From: Ovis canadensis
Lineage: Eukaryota > Chordata > Mammalia > Artiodactyla > Bovidae
DNA: 64,000 bases
Direction: 5' to 3'
NCBI RefSeq assembly: GCF_042477335.2
Contig: NC_091262.1
Coordinates: forward strand, 43,869,001-43,933,000
Part shown: one piece after another, positions 23,926 to 35,602 of the stretch
Position numbering within the stretch: the stretch's first letter is position 1
Layout of the letters: each line of letters opens with the position of its first letter
Notes under the pieces: model-generated
What the model was told of the DNA's origin: nothing
Seen by the model: only the letters and a program-made list of their open reading frames with translations
Databases searched by the model: none
Program-made: the position numbers and the translations under genes

Positions 23926-25838
23926 CTCCAACATATACAGTCCATCATTTCTGATGCCCATGCAGTAGCCCCCACGGACTTCCAGAAACTCCACTCTCTG
24001 GAGCAGGCTCCCAGCACACACAGGCTTGTGTACACCTAAGGTGGGCACATGTGCAGAAGTGCGAGACTGGGCAGGCCCGTGGTGTGTCTGTACAGACCTG
24101 TGCCATCTGTCTCTCCTGCTTTCTGCCCTCCTCCTGCCCCCTTTCTCTTGGAGGCTGAACTCCATCTGCCTTCTGCCCTCACCAAATTCAGGTGCGTGCA
24201 TATCCTTGCTTGGGTGTTTAGTTCCTGGACATCAAAACTTTTGTCTGATTCGCCCCCACCCTCAGAGGCCCAGCCCATGGGTGTGACTGGCACCTTTTCT
24301 CTCCGTGCAGAAGAGGAACCTTCCCTTGTGCGCCCAGGTGAGCCCAGCAAGCAGCCGTCCAGGGAATGGGGGTGACTACCTGCTCTGCATCTCCCAGAGA
24401 GCAGCTGGGAGTGAGGCCCTGGGGCTCAGTTCAGCTCCAAGCAGGAATCGCCAGGTAAGGAGGACTTCTCAGGGAGCAAAGAGTTGCATCAGACAGAGAA
24501 GGGGATAAAGGTCTGTCCAGCAGTGAGCACTCCTTACACAAACTCTGATCAGAAGCCTGCTCTGTGCTGGGCTCGCCAAGGCTGGGGACCCAGGAATACG
24601 ACAGACCAGGTTCCTCCCAGCCGAGGGTGGGGGAGAGAAAGCATAAAGGGGTCAGCAACTGGTTAGTGTAAAGGCTACTGGGAAAAGGATGGATAGGGAC
24701 AGTGGCCCCACGGCAGTGGCCACCTCCACTCTGGGCCCAAGGCCGGGAAAGGCTTTGGGGAGCCCCTGCAGGGGACTTGGGGACATCCCGGCAGTCTGGC
24801 CACTCTGACACCAACAGGGAAGATCATCACTGAAGCTTGTGGACCAAGAAATCATGCCCGAGAGAAAGTAATGGCGCCCACCCTGGGTCCCACACCCAGG
24901 AAGCAGCAGGTGGGCTACAGAAGGCTCTACTGGCCCCAGGTCCGTGTTTGTCCCACACGTGCCCACAGAGGGAGGGGAAACTAGGGGTTTCAGGAAGACC
25001 TTGTGTCCAGCACCTGGTAGCACTGGTCTGCCCTAGAGGTAGGGGACCAGGAAGAATATTCTCTCTGGCCACTTAACCTCTACCTGTCAATCTGAAGGCT
25101 TGAAATGCTGGATCTCAGTAAAAGCATCACAGCTGGGGGGATCAGCACTCACCATGGGAACTAGGTCAGGAGCATCCGGGCCTCATGCCTTGGGCCTCTG
25201 GAAAGCCAGGCAGCCCAAGGGGGACCGGGAGGAGAGGATGGTGAGCCCCAAGGATGGGCTCCAAGGGTCTCCAGGGATGTCAAGGGTGTGAACATCGGTC
25301 AAATTGCTTCTTGCCTGTCAGTCCAAGGATAAGCTTCCATCGGAGCTCCTGTTCTTTTGGAAAACTGCTGACCATGATCAGTGACATAAGAGGGAAAGCC
25401 ATCATGGAAGGAAAAGTCCCCAGGTGAGATGGTGTGGGCTCAACCCCAACCCGGGGAGATGAATGAGGAGCTGACAGTTAAGTCAGCTGACGGACCACGA
25501 CACAGAGCGGGAAGAGCAAAGGGGCTGCTGCTCACTCCAGCATCTCGGAGTGAGTTCTGGACCATCCCATCCTGACAGACACATAGCAGGAACCGGCTGG
25601 TTGGCGACTTCATCTACACCACACATTCCAGAGGTTTTTGGATTCGTGAGGAAGGAGAAATCTTGGTGCTGGACCTGAAAGGATGTGCTATGGACAAGAG
25701 AATGTGGGTGAGGAGGCTCGACCTCTGAGGAGCAGCACTCAGCTATCACCCATGGCTGGCCCTTGAGTCCCCTATTTCTCGCTTCTCCACCTGAAACCTC
25801 CTTTCTAAGGCAGACCTCAGATACACTGTGGGATCAAT
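23926..25838. other. Intergenic, no gene recognised
   Basis: Repeat-poor, moderately GC-rich. The longest minus-strand frames (24431-24814, 24652-25023) have no recognisable content. A possible 27-base exon at 24311-24337 is treated in the findings. Confidence 0.5.
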
Positions 25839-25916
25839 TCCTGACTACTGCTATAAAATGAATATTGCAATAAGAAAGTAGCACTATTTTTTTTGGTTTC
25901 CCAGTGCATATAAAAA
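25839..25916 (+). mobile_element. Tigger DNA transposon, left part
   Basis: AATATTGCAATAAGAAAGTA, then TTTGGTTTCCCAGTGCATAT, matches the start region of Tigger1, an inactive mariner-type element of early eutherians. The match continues at 30184 after the L1 block. Confidence 0.7.
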
Positions 25917-26475
25917 TTAAATTTCCATGTTGGAGAAGGTGTAGAGAAGAGGCAACCTTCCTACACTGTTGGTGGGAATGTAAGTTTGTACAGTCACTAT
26001 GGAGAACAGTATGGAAGTTCACTTAAAAACTAAATATAGAGCTACCACATGATCTAGGAATTCCAATCCTGGGCATATATCCAGAGAAAACTATCATTTG
26101 AAAATATATGTGCACCCCAATGTTCATTGTAGCACTGTTTACAATTGCCTTTAGGGAGCAACCTAAATGTCCATCAACAGATGAATGGATAATGAAGTTG
26201 TGGTACATATAATAGAATGGAATATTACTCAGCTATAAAAATGAAAAAAGTAATACCGTTTGCAGCAATATGGGTGGACCTGGATTTTATCATAATAAGT
26301 GAAGTAAGACAGAAAGAAAATGTCATATGACATCACTTATGTGTAGAAACTAAAATATGATACAAACGAACTTATTTACAAAACAGAGATAGACTCAAAA
26401 ACATAGAAGACAAACTTATGGTTACCAAAGGGGAAAGGGGTGGAAAGGGATAAATTTGGAGTTTGGGATTAGCAG
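25917..26475 (+). mobile_element. L1 3' region, part 1 (inserted in Tigger)
   Basis: Sense L1: TACACTGTTGGTGGGAATG, ATTCCAATCCTGGGCATAT, GAATGGAATATTACTCAGC, AAACTTATGGTTACCAAAGG, and GGGATTAGCAG at the right edge, where BovB has inserted. Confidence 0.88.
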
Positions 26476-29400
26476 GTTGTTGTTGTTGTTCAGTTGCTAA
26501 GTCATGTCCAGCTCTTTGTGACCCCATGGACTGCAGCATGGCAGGCCTCCCTGTCCTTCACCAGCTACCAGAATTTACCCAAGTTCACTGAATCGGTGAT
26601 GCCATCCAACCACCACTTCCTCTGTCAACTGATTCTCAGTCTTTCCCAGAGTCAGGGTCTTTTTCAATGAGTCAGCTCTTCTCACCAGGTGGCCAAAGTA
26701 TTAGAGCTTCGGCATCAGTCCTTCCAATGAGTATTCAGGATTGATTCCCCTTAGGATTGAGTGGTTTGATCTCCCTGCAATCAAAAGGACTCTCAAGAGT
26801 CTTCTACAGCACCACAATTCAAAAGCATCAGTTCTTCAGCATTCAGCATTCTTTATGGTCCTACTCACATCTGACTACTGGGAAAACCATAGCTTTGACT
26901 ATATAGACCTTTATTGGAAAAGTGATGCCACTGCTTTTTAATATGCTGTCTAGGTTTGTCATAGCCTTCCTTCCCAGAAGCAAGCATCTTCTAATTTCAT
27001 GACTGCAGCCACCATCTGCAGTGATTTGGGAACCCAAGAAGAGAAAATCTATCATTGCTTCCACTTATTCTCCTTCTATTTAACAGAAAGTGATGGAACC
27101 AAATGCCATGAACTTAGTTTTAGGAATGCTGAGTTTTAAGCCAGGTTTTTCACTCTCCTCCCTCACCCTCATCAAGAGGCTCTTCAATTCCTCTTCGCTT
27201 TCTACCATTAGAGTGGTATCAACTGCATATCTGAGCTTGTTGATATTTTTCCCAGCAATCTTGATTCCAACTTGTGCTTCATCCAGCCTGGCATTTCACA
27301 TGATGTACTCTGCATATAAGTTAAATAAACAGGATGACAATACACAGCCTTGTCATATTCCTTTCCCAATTTTGAACCACTCACTTGTTCCATGTCCAGT
27401 TCTAACTGTTGCTTCTTGACCCAAATATAGGTTTCTCAGGAGGCAGGTAAGGTATCTGATATTCCCATCTCTTTAAGAATTTTTCCACAGTTGTGATCCA
27501 CACAGTCAAAGGTTTCACATAGTCAATGAAACAGAAGTAGGTGTTTTTTTCTGGAATTCCCTTGCTTTTTGTATGATCCAAGGAATGTTGGCAATTTGAT
27601 CTCTGGTCCCTCTCCCTTTTCTAAACCCAGCATGTACATTACATCTGGAAGTTCTTGATGCAAATACTGCTGAAGCCTAGCTTGAAGGATTTTGAGCATA
27701 ACCTTACTAACATGGGAAGTGAATGCAATTGCCCGTAGTTTGAACACTTTTTAGCACTGCCCTTCTTTGGGATTGGAATGAAAACTGACTTTTTCCAGTC
27801 TTGTGGCCACTGTTGAGTTTTCCAAATTTGCTGGCATATTGAGTGCAGCACTTTAACATCATCATCTTTTAGGATTTGAAATAGGTCAAATGGAATTCCA
27901 TCACTTCCAGTAGCTTTATTGGTAGAAATGTTACCTAAGGCCCACTTGACTTCACACTCCAAGATGTCTGGCTCTAGGTGAGTGACCACACCATCTGGAT
28001 ATCTGGTTCATCAAGACCTTTTTTGTACAATTCTTCTGTGTGTTCTTGCTACCTCTTCTTAATCTCTTCTGCTTCTGTTAGGTCCATACTCTTTCTGTCC
28101 TTTATTATGCCCATCTTTGCATGAAATGTTCCTTTGATATCTCCAGTTATCTTGAAGAGGTCTCTAGTCTTTTTCCATTCTATTATTTTCCTCTATCATT
28201 GTTCATGGAAGAAGGCCTTTTTATCTCTCCGTGCTATTCTATAGAACTCTGCTTTCAGTTGAGTTTATCTTTCCCTTTCTCCTTTGCTTTTTGCTTTTCG
28301 CTTTTCTTCTTTTCTCAGCTATTTGTAAACCATCCTCAGACAACCACTTTGCCTTCTTGCATTTCTTTTTCTTTGAGATGGCTTGTTCACTGCCTCTTAT
28401 ACAATGTCACGAATCTTTGTCCATAGCTCTTCAGATACTCTGTCTACCAGATCTAATCCCTTGAATCTATTTGTCACCTCTACTGTATAACCATAAGGGA
28501 TTTGATTTAGGTCATACCTAAATGGTCTAGTGGTTTTCCCCACTTTTTTTAGTTTACGTTTGAATTTTGCTCTAAGGAGCTGATGCTCTGAGCCACAGTC
28601 AGCTCCAGGTCTTGTTTTTGCTGATAGTATAGAGCTTCTTCACCTTTGGCTGCAAAGAATATAATCAATCTGATTTCAGTATTGATTGACCATCTGGTGA
28701 CGTCCATGTGTAGAGTCATCTCTTGTGTTGTTGGAAGTGGGTGTTTGCTATGACCAGTGTGTTCTCTTGGCCAAAGTCTCTTAGTCTTTGCCCTGCTTCA
28801 TTTTGTACTCCAAGGCCAAACTTGCCTCTTACTCCAGGTATCTCTTGACAACCTACTTTTGCATTCCAATCCTCTATGATGAAAAGAACTTTTTTTTTTT
28901 TTTTTTGGTGTTAGTTCTAGAAGAACTTCTAGGTCTTCATAGAACTGGTCAACTTCAGCTTCTTTGCCTCAGTGGCTGGGGCGTAGACTTGGATTACTGT
29001 GATGTTGAATGGTTTGTCTTGGAAACGAACCAAGATTGTTCTGTCATATTTGAGATTGCACCGAAGTACTGCATTTCAGGTTCTTTTGTTGATTATGAGG
29101 GCTACTCCACTTGGTCTATGGGATTCTTGGCCACAGTAGTAGATATGATGGTCATCTGAATTAAATTCGCCATTCCTGTCCATTTTAGTTTGCTGATGCC
29201 TAAGATGTCGATTGTTCACTCTTGCCATTTCCTGCTTGACCACATCCAATTTACCTTGATTCATGGACCTAACATTCCAGGTTCCTTTGCAGTATTATTC
29301 TTTAAAGCATCAGATTTTACTTTCACCACCAGACACATCCACAACTGAGTGTCATTTCTGCTTTGGCCCTGCAGCTTCATTCTTTCTGGGGCTATTAGTA

Positions 29401-29664
29401 ATTGCCCTCTGCTCTTCCCCAGTAGCATATTGCATACCCACCAACCTGGGAGGCTCAGCTTCCGGTGTCATATCTTTTGCCTTTTTATACTGTTCATGGG
29501 GTTCTTGTGGCAAGAATATTGGAGTGGTTTGCCAATCCCTTCTCCAGTTTTCAGAGCTCTCCACTATGACCCATCCATCGTGAGTGGCCCTGCACGGTAT
29601 GACTCATAGCTTCACTGAGTTATACAAGCCCCTTCGCCATGACAAGACAATGATCCCTGAAGAG
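26476..29664 (-). mobile_element. BovB LINE, near full length, inserted in L1
   Basis: About 3.2 kb on the minus strand, close to the size of a complete BovB (RTE clade; EN plus RT in one ORF). It is flanked by a perfect 11-base target duplication GGGATTAGCAG at 26465-26475 and 29665-29675. From the 5' end (right) it shows the leader, an endonuclease region (minus strand, about 29264-29076), an RT region in pieces (27989-27639, 27393-27208) and the 3' end at 26476. The reading frame is broken many times, so it is not active. BovB entered ruminants by horizontal transfer (established knowledge). Confidence 0.93.
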
Positions 29665-29745
29665 GGGATTAGCAGATACTTACAATATATATAAAATAAA
29701 CAAGTTCCCACTGTATAGCACAGGGAACTATACTCAATATCTTAT
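29665..29745 (+). mobile_element. L1 3' region, part 2
   Basis: Resumes exactly at GGGATTAGCAG with TACTTACAATATATATAAAA, then CACTGTATAGCACAGGGAAC. Interrupted again by a Bov-tA. Confidence 0.88.
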
Positions 29746-30048
29746 GCTGTGCTCAGTCACTCAGTCATGTCTGACTCTTTGCAACCCCATGGATTATATC
29801 CTGCCAGGCTCCTCTGTCCATGATTCTCCAGGCAAGAATACTGGAGTGGGTTGCCATGCCCTCCTCCAAGAAATCTGTCTTCCCAACCAAGGGATCAAAC
29901 CCATGTCTCCCACACTGCAGGTGGATTCTCTACCATCTGAGTCACCAGGGAAAACAAAGAAGTTCATAGGCTTCTCCAGGTGATCTTCCCAACCAGGTGT
30001 CTCACATTGCGGGCAGATTCTTTACCAGCTGAGCCACCAAGGAAGCCC
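29746..30048 (-). mobile_element. Bov-tA SINE inserted in L1, with internal partial duplication
   Basis: Antisense SINE with perfect 11-base duplication CAATATCTTAT at 29735-29745 and 30049-30059. The head contains a second partial copy (about 29970-30048: CTTCCCAACCAGGTGTCTC to GAGCCACCAAGGAAGCCC), making it longer than usual. Confidence 0.92.
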
Positions 30049-30183
30049 CAATATCTTATAATAAACTATAATATAAAAGAATCAGAGCATGCATATATAT
30101 AACTGAATCACTTTGCTGTACATCTGAACCTAACACAAGGTTGTAAATTAACTATACTTCAATTTTAAAAAACATTAAAAAAT
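30049..30183 (+). mobile_element. L1 3' region, part 3 with A-rich end
   Basis: Contains ATATAACTGAATCACTTTGC, GTAAATTAACTATACTTCAA and an A-rich end near 30165-30183, the terminal part of a cetartiodactyl L1. Confidence 0.88.
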
Positions 30184-30429
30184 AAGTTACATTCCCAATA
30201 TACTATAAAGTGTGCAATAGTATGTGTCTTTTGAAAAACAATATATATACCTTATTTAAAAAATACTTTATTCTAAAAACTGCTAATCATAATCCAAGCC
30301 CTCAGTAACAATATGATCATAATGAAAAAGTCTGAAATGTTGCCAGAATCATCAAACTGTGACAGATACATGAAATAAGAAAATGCTGTTGAAAAAATGG
30401 TTCATATAGTCTTGTTCAACACAGGCTGA
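30184..30429 (+). mobile_element. Tigger DNA transposon, right part
   Basis: AAGTGTGCAATAGTATGTG, TACCTTATTTAAAAAATACT, then CATCAAACTGTGACAGATAC and ATAGTCTTGTTCAACACAGG follow Tigger1 order. The last part jumps to the Tigger 3' half, so the copy has an internal deletion. BovB truncates its right end. Confidence 0.75.
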
Positions 30430-31592
30430 TTCAAAATTGGGAAAGGAGTACATCAAGGATGTATATTGTCATCCTGCTTATTTAACTTATATGCTGAGTG
30501 AAAGTGAAAGTGAAGTCATTCAGTCATGTCCGACTTTTTGCAACCCCATGGGCTGTAGACTGCCAGGCTCCTCCGTCCATGGGATTTTCCAGGCAAGAAT
30601 ACTGAAGTGGTTTGCATTTTCCTCCTTCAGGGGATCCTCCCAACCCAGGGATCAAACCCAGGTCTCCTGAACTGCAGGCAGACTCTTTACCATCTGAGCC
30701 ACCAGGGAAGTTTAGATGGAGAGTCCATCATGCAAAATGCCAGGCTGGATAAAGCACAAGCTGGTGTCAAGAATGCCGGGAAAAATATCAAAAACCTCAG
30801 ATATGCAGATGACACCACCTTTATGGCAGAATGTGAAGAGGAACTAAAGAGGCTCTTCATGAAAGTGAAAGAGGAGCGTGAAAAAGCTGGCTTAAAATTC
30901 AACATTCAAAAATCTAAGATTATGGCATCTGGTTCCATCACTTCATGGCAAATATATGGGGAAACAATGGAAACAGTGACAGACTTTATTTTCTTGGGCT
31001 CCAAAATCCCTGCACATGGTGACTGCAGCCATGAAATTAAGAGACACTTGCTCCTTGGAAGAAAAGCTATGACCAACCTAGACAGCATATTAAAAGGCAG
31101 AGACATTACTTTGCCAACAAAGGTCTGTATAGTCAAAGCTATGGTTTTACCAGTAGTCATGTATGGATGTGAGAGTTGGACTATGAAGAAAGCTGAGCGC
31201 CAAAAAATTGATGCTTTTGGACTGTGGTGTTGGAGAAGACTCTTTAGAGTCTCTGGACTGCGAAGAGACCCAACAAGTCCATCCTGAAGGAAAGCAGTCC
31301 TGAATATTCATTGGAAGGACTGATGCTGAAGCTGAAACTCCAATACTTTGGCCACCTGTTAAGAAGAACTGACCTACTGGAAAAGACCCTGATGCTGGGA
31401 AAGACTAAAGGCAGGAGGAGAAGGGGACAACAGAGGATGAGATGGTTGGATGGCATCACCAATTCGATGGACATGAGTTTGAGAAAGCTCTGGGAGTTGG
31501 TGATGGACAGGGAAGCCTTGCGTGCTGCAGTCCACAGGGTTGCAAAGAGTCAGACCTGACTGAGCAGCTGAAATGACTGACTGACTGATATA
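30430..31592 (+). mobile_element. BovB LINE 3' part, split by a Bov-tA
   Basis: Sense BovB from GGGAAAGGAGTACATCAAGG to the 3' end near CAGACCTGACTGAGCAGC. A Bov-tA interrupts it (30496-30709). It keeps the YADD catalytic motif of reverse transcriptase at about 30798-30812, but is 5'-truncated and frame-broken. Confidence 0.92.
30496..30709 (-). mobile_element. Bov-tA SINE inserted in BovB
   Basis: Antisense unit from GTGAAAGTGAAAGTGAAGTC to GAGCCACCAGGGAAG inside the sense BovB. Target duplication not obvious. Confidence 0.88.
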
Positions 31593-31594
31593 TA

Positions 31595-31815
31595 CAGACC
31601 ACATGTTCTTTACCTGTTCATCTGTTTATAGACTTTTCTGTTGCTTCCAGTCCTTGGATATTGTGAATAATGTTTCCGTGAACATAGGTGTGTAAGTATG
31701 TCTTTGAGCTCCTATTTTCCATTTTTTTGCATGCATATACAGAAGTGAGATTGTTGGATTATATATATGGTGATTCTATCTTAATTTTTAAAGGGATTGT
31801 CACACTGTTTTCCAT
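31595..31815 (-). mobile_element. L1 fragment, antisense
   Basis: CTTCCAGTCCTTGGATATTG, GTGAGATTGTTGGATTATAT and TGTCACACTGTTTTCCATAG are complement landmarks of an L1 3' region. Confidence 0.8.
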
Positions 31816-33281
31816 AGGTACTTCAGTCCAACAAATTAGATTGAATTATTAGAGAAAGTCATTAATTATGAAAAAACTATGACTATCTGGTTTTGGACTT
31901 CTATCAAAGGCAAACCAAGAGAACCACAATAGTTTAAGCTAGTCCAACTGCATTTGAAATTGTTCACAAAGGTGTATCTGTTGCCAGAAGAAAAATCTGC
32001 CAGTCAAATTCTGTATCAGAATTTACCATAAGCTGATACAACAAAAATAACATTGAAGGATATAAAATGATCAATAGGACTTAAAACATACTTATAAACT
32101 GCACTGGTATTATACCATTAAGATAGATGTACACACAAAGTTCTTGACCATCTCCACGAGTCCAGTTTCAGTCATTTTAGAACTTTAAGAACATACATCT
32201 ACTATGTATTCAAAACAAGGAAAAACTAGTGGGGATAGTTATTTAGTCACACTGATACTTTACAATCATAAGACTATTTTCACAGACAAACTATTCACTG
32301 AGAACATACATAGAAATTGCCTTTAAATATTATACTGTTTAGTATACTGCTCATTTTTTAAACTATAACTGTTTTTTAAGTGATATGTCTTAAATATTTG
32401 TGCTAAAAAAGTTACCAGAAACAAAATACTAAAGACATTTTTAGTTCATAATGCATCATCCCATTTATCTTTGGCTAAGTGTAAAATCAGTTTTTATTAC
32501 CTTAACACAACATTGATATAGACAAAAGGGAAATGGAACTCTCTGAGATTCAAACTTTGCCAGGAAATCCAACAAATACAGGAAAAAAAATAAATTTACT
32601 CATTTCAAACGTTACTTTTAACATAACTATTTGATGCTTACTCAGTGCTACTCAACATATTATAATTGCAAATAAAATTGACTTGGCAGTATTTTCTCAC
32701 AAGTCATTAGTTACATAATGCTATTTTACTCTCATAAATGGCCAATCTTCTATCTTCCCCTTCAAATGCTCTTTCCAACTACTGGTCCTTTCCCAGGTCA
32801 GTAAAATGAATGGCAAGATAGCAATGCTTTATGTAACCTATGGATTCATATGAAATACGAATCTATGAAAATCTATGAAAAAGGTAACTCACTAAAGCTT
32901 TGAACCATTGAAATCTGGTATTATCCAGCCAGCAGTTTCAATTAACTTCTAAAAAGAAAACAGATTTTATACCTTTTTTTCATAAAGAAGAGGGCCTTGA
33001 AAGCACAGCACTCTCTCACCTGTGAAAGTAAAAACGAAAAAAAGTTCTGGGTTAGTTGTGACTTCTCTTCATATATAAGAATATTCACATCTGGGAGAGC
33101 CATCACACTTGTACTGTGGTAATCCTCAAAATTTAGGCAAGTGGGTAAGGCAATGTATTCATCAACACTTCAGATCAAACTTCAACACAACTAAAACACC
33201 TTAGCATCTAATGTAAACAATAAAAAACAATTAGAATATCAATCTATTTAAATCATCTGTCACCTGCTAAGCAAAGAAAAT
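31816..33281. other. Repeat-free AT-rich block, possible minus-strand 3' UTR
   Basis: No transposon recognised across about 1.5 kb, unusual for this half of the window. On the minus strand there are AATAAA signals (for example within GGTAATAAAAAC around 32495) and a good acceptor (TTTTTACTTTCACAG, about 33018-33032) followed by a 25-codon frame. It reads like UTR or conserved noncoding sequence. I recognise no product. Confidence 0.3.
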
Positions 33282-33432
33282 CTACAGATCCCTGGGTTGG
33301 GAAGATCTCCTGGAGGAGGCATGGCAACCCATTCCAGTATTCTTGCCTGGAGAATTCCATGGGAAGAGGAGCCTAGCGGGCTATAGTCCATGGGGTTGTA
33401 GAGTCAGACACAACTGAGCAACTAAGCACACA
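33282..33432 (+). mobile_element. Bov-tA / Bov-A SINE, 5'-truncated
   Basis: Sense unit from GATCCCTGGGTTGGGAAG to CAGACACAACTGAGCAAC. Confidence 0.88.
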
Positions 33433-34073
33433 ACATAGTAGCAATCTACTGGCAGGACTGGTTTATTTTTTATTGTACATCTGGGATTTAAAGAAATGTT
33501 AAGTCTAGGAGCTTATGCTTTATCTATTCTTCCAGCCCTTTTAAATGATTAAACTATGAAAAACATTCTATTCATAAAAATGTCAATGTGCATCAAATAC
33601 AGTTTTGTTTTGTTTTGTTTTTTAAAGAAGTTCCACTATGTTCATGCCTTCAATGTGTTCAATGATGTACTGGGTGTTGGGCTGCTTCAATGAACAACAG
33701 CAACAACAACAAAAAAAACACAGACAAGAATTTTAACCTTTGGAACTTATACTCTATGTTGAACCTACCATTAAATCTTGCAAGACTAAACATAATGTTA
33801 GAGATTGGAATAATATCTGGAATTTATCCCTATTCATCAGACAAATCAGACAAGCAATTCCTGGCAGTACCTAAAGATATAATTTGATCGTAGAATAGAT
33901 TTTTTACATAATTTTCAGTCCACTTGGTTTCAAAAGACCCCGAAGTAACAAAAGTGCCAACACAGTCAGCTCTTTTAGCTCTATTTAAGCCATTGGACCT
34001 TTTCCTAGAATTTGTCTATAAACAAGTAGAACAGTATTACAAAGGAAACCAACTGTATTGGAATCATTATATG
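33433..34073. other. Intergenic, repeat-free
   Basis: AT-rich with a short CAA repeat (33690-33712). On the minus strand a tandem AATAAA pair lies near 33460-33475. On the plus strand a frame from 33924 (MVSKDPEVTKVPTQSALL) runs into the next SINE and is not recognised. Confidence 0.35.
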
Positions 34074-34405
34074 AGGGCTTCCCTGGTAGCTCAGCTGGTA
34101 AAGAATCTGCTTGCAATGCAGGAGACCCTGGCTCAAATTCTGGGTTGGGAAGATCAGCTGGAGAAAGGATAGGCTAGCCACTCCAGTGTTCTTGGTCTTC
34201 CCTGGTGGTTCAGACAGCACAGAAACTGCCTGCAACATGGGAGACCTGGGTTTGATCCCTGGGTTGAGAAGATCCCCAGGAGAAGGAACTGGCTACCAAC
34301 TCCAGTATTCTGGCCTGGAGAATTCCATGGACAGAGGAGCCTGGCCGGCTACAGTCCATGGATTCGTAAAGAGTCATACAGGACTGAGCAAGTTTCACTT
34401 TTACA
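34074..34405 (+). mobile_element. Two Bov-tA units in tandem
   Basis: Two successive tRNA-like heads (GGGCTTCCCTGGTAGCTCAG at 34076 and TCTTCCCTGGTGGTTCAG at about 34195). The second is followed by a full Bov-A body ending near CAGGACTGAGCAAG. Confidence 0.9.
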
Positions 34406-34822
34406 CCTTCATGGTATTTTGTGAGCTCAAGTGATGTAAATATTTAGCTGCTGATCCAATAACTACCACAATTCTGAAGTAAAGAAGAGTCTACATTACA
34501 TCTATATGTATCTCCTAACTATAAAGCTGAGATATGAACACTTGCATACAGCTAATACTATTGTGGGTTTTTTGTTTGTTTATTTAGCTTTGCTTTTTTC
34601 TGGGGGGGGGGGATCTACATTCATAACTGAAATACTGAATTTTAGGCAATACCAAAAAAACACCTTTTTCCTCTCCGAGTTTACAGATCTTCTGAAGTAA
34701 GAACACTGACCCTGAATTAAAAATCCCTACTCTAAAATATCTAGGTTTTAAGAAAAACAATCCATAGAAGGTAGTCACACACCTTCACAGGGTGAGAGAA
34801 AGCAGGTATTGAGAGTCAGAGC

Positions 34823-35165
34823 GGGGGCTTCTGTGGTGGCTCAGGGGTAAAGAATCTGCCTGCCAATACAGGAGACAGGGGTTCAATCCCTAATCGGGGA
34901 AGATCCAACACTCTGCCGAGCACCTCAGCCCCTGTGCCACAACCATCAAGCCTGTGCTCTGGAGTCTGGGAGCCGCAGCTGTGTTGAGCCTGTGCGCTGC
35001 AGCTGCAGAAGTCTGCAGCTCTAGAGCCGCTGCTCCACCGCAAGAGAAGCCACCACAATGAGAAGCCCGCACACCAAAACGAGAGAGGCCCCAGCTTGCC
35101 ACAGCCAGAGAAAAGTCCACAATGCAATAAAGACCCAGCAGGGCCAAAGGTAAATTAATTTAAAA
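34823..35165 (+). mobile_element. CHR-type SINE, near full length
   Basis: Head GGGGGCTTCTGTGGTGGCTC, body with the GCTCTAGAGCCGC and GAAGCCCGCAC landmarks, and an AATAAAGACCCAGCAGGGCC tail. Typical of the cetartiodactyl CHR family. Confidence 0.8.
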
Positions 35166-35478
35166 GAGAGCAGAAACACCCTTGGTAACCTCTTAAATAT
35201 TCCATAAAGTTACAAATACATCGGTTTTGAGTCATACGACTCAAAGTAATTCTTAATGCACATTAAAGTTTGAAAACTCCTTACAACAACAATTTTTGCA
35301 GGTTTGTTGACATCTATGATAACTCCATCTATGATAATTCCATACATCCATAATAATGAAAGGGAATTCTAAAGTGTTCTTGCTAGCCTTACAGAATTTC
35401 ACTCCACTTTAGTTTCTATTGTCTCCACTATAATATAAATTAATAGATGTGTTAACTGTGGAAATTAAAGGGCTGTGG
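35166..35478. other. Intergenic, nothing recognised
   Basis: AT-rich. Contains a 15-base tandem duplication of the type ATCTATGATAACTCC at 35311-35341. Confidence 0.5.
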
Positions 35479-35602
35479 GGACTTCCCTGGCGGTCCAGTG
35501 GTTAAGACTCTGAACTTTCACTGCAGGGGGCAGGGGTTTGATCCCTGGTCAGGGAACTAGGATCTCCTACATGCCCCAGGCATGGCCAAAAAAATAAAGA
35601 GC
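35479..35602 (+). mobile_element. CHR-type SINE, short
   Basis: GGACTTCCCTGGCGGTCCAG, then GGGTTTGATCCCTGGTCAGG and an ATGGCCAAAAAAATAAA tail. Confidence 0.85.

Noticed and set aside
27208..27989. Minus-strand reverse-transcriptase-like frames
   Set aside because: Not host genes. They are pieces of the BovB LINE inserted at 26476-29664.
34090..34250. tRNA-like sequences at SINE heads throughout the window
   Set aside because: These are Bov-tA tRNA-derived heads, lacking complete cloverleaf pairing; only 48793-48865 is a real tRNA.
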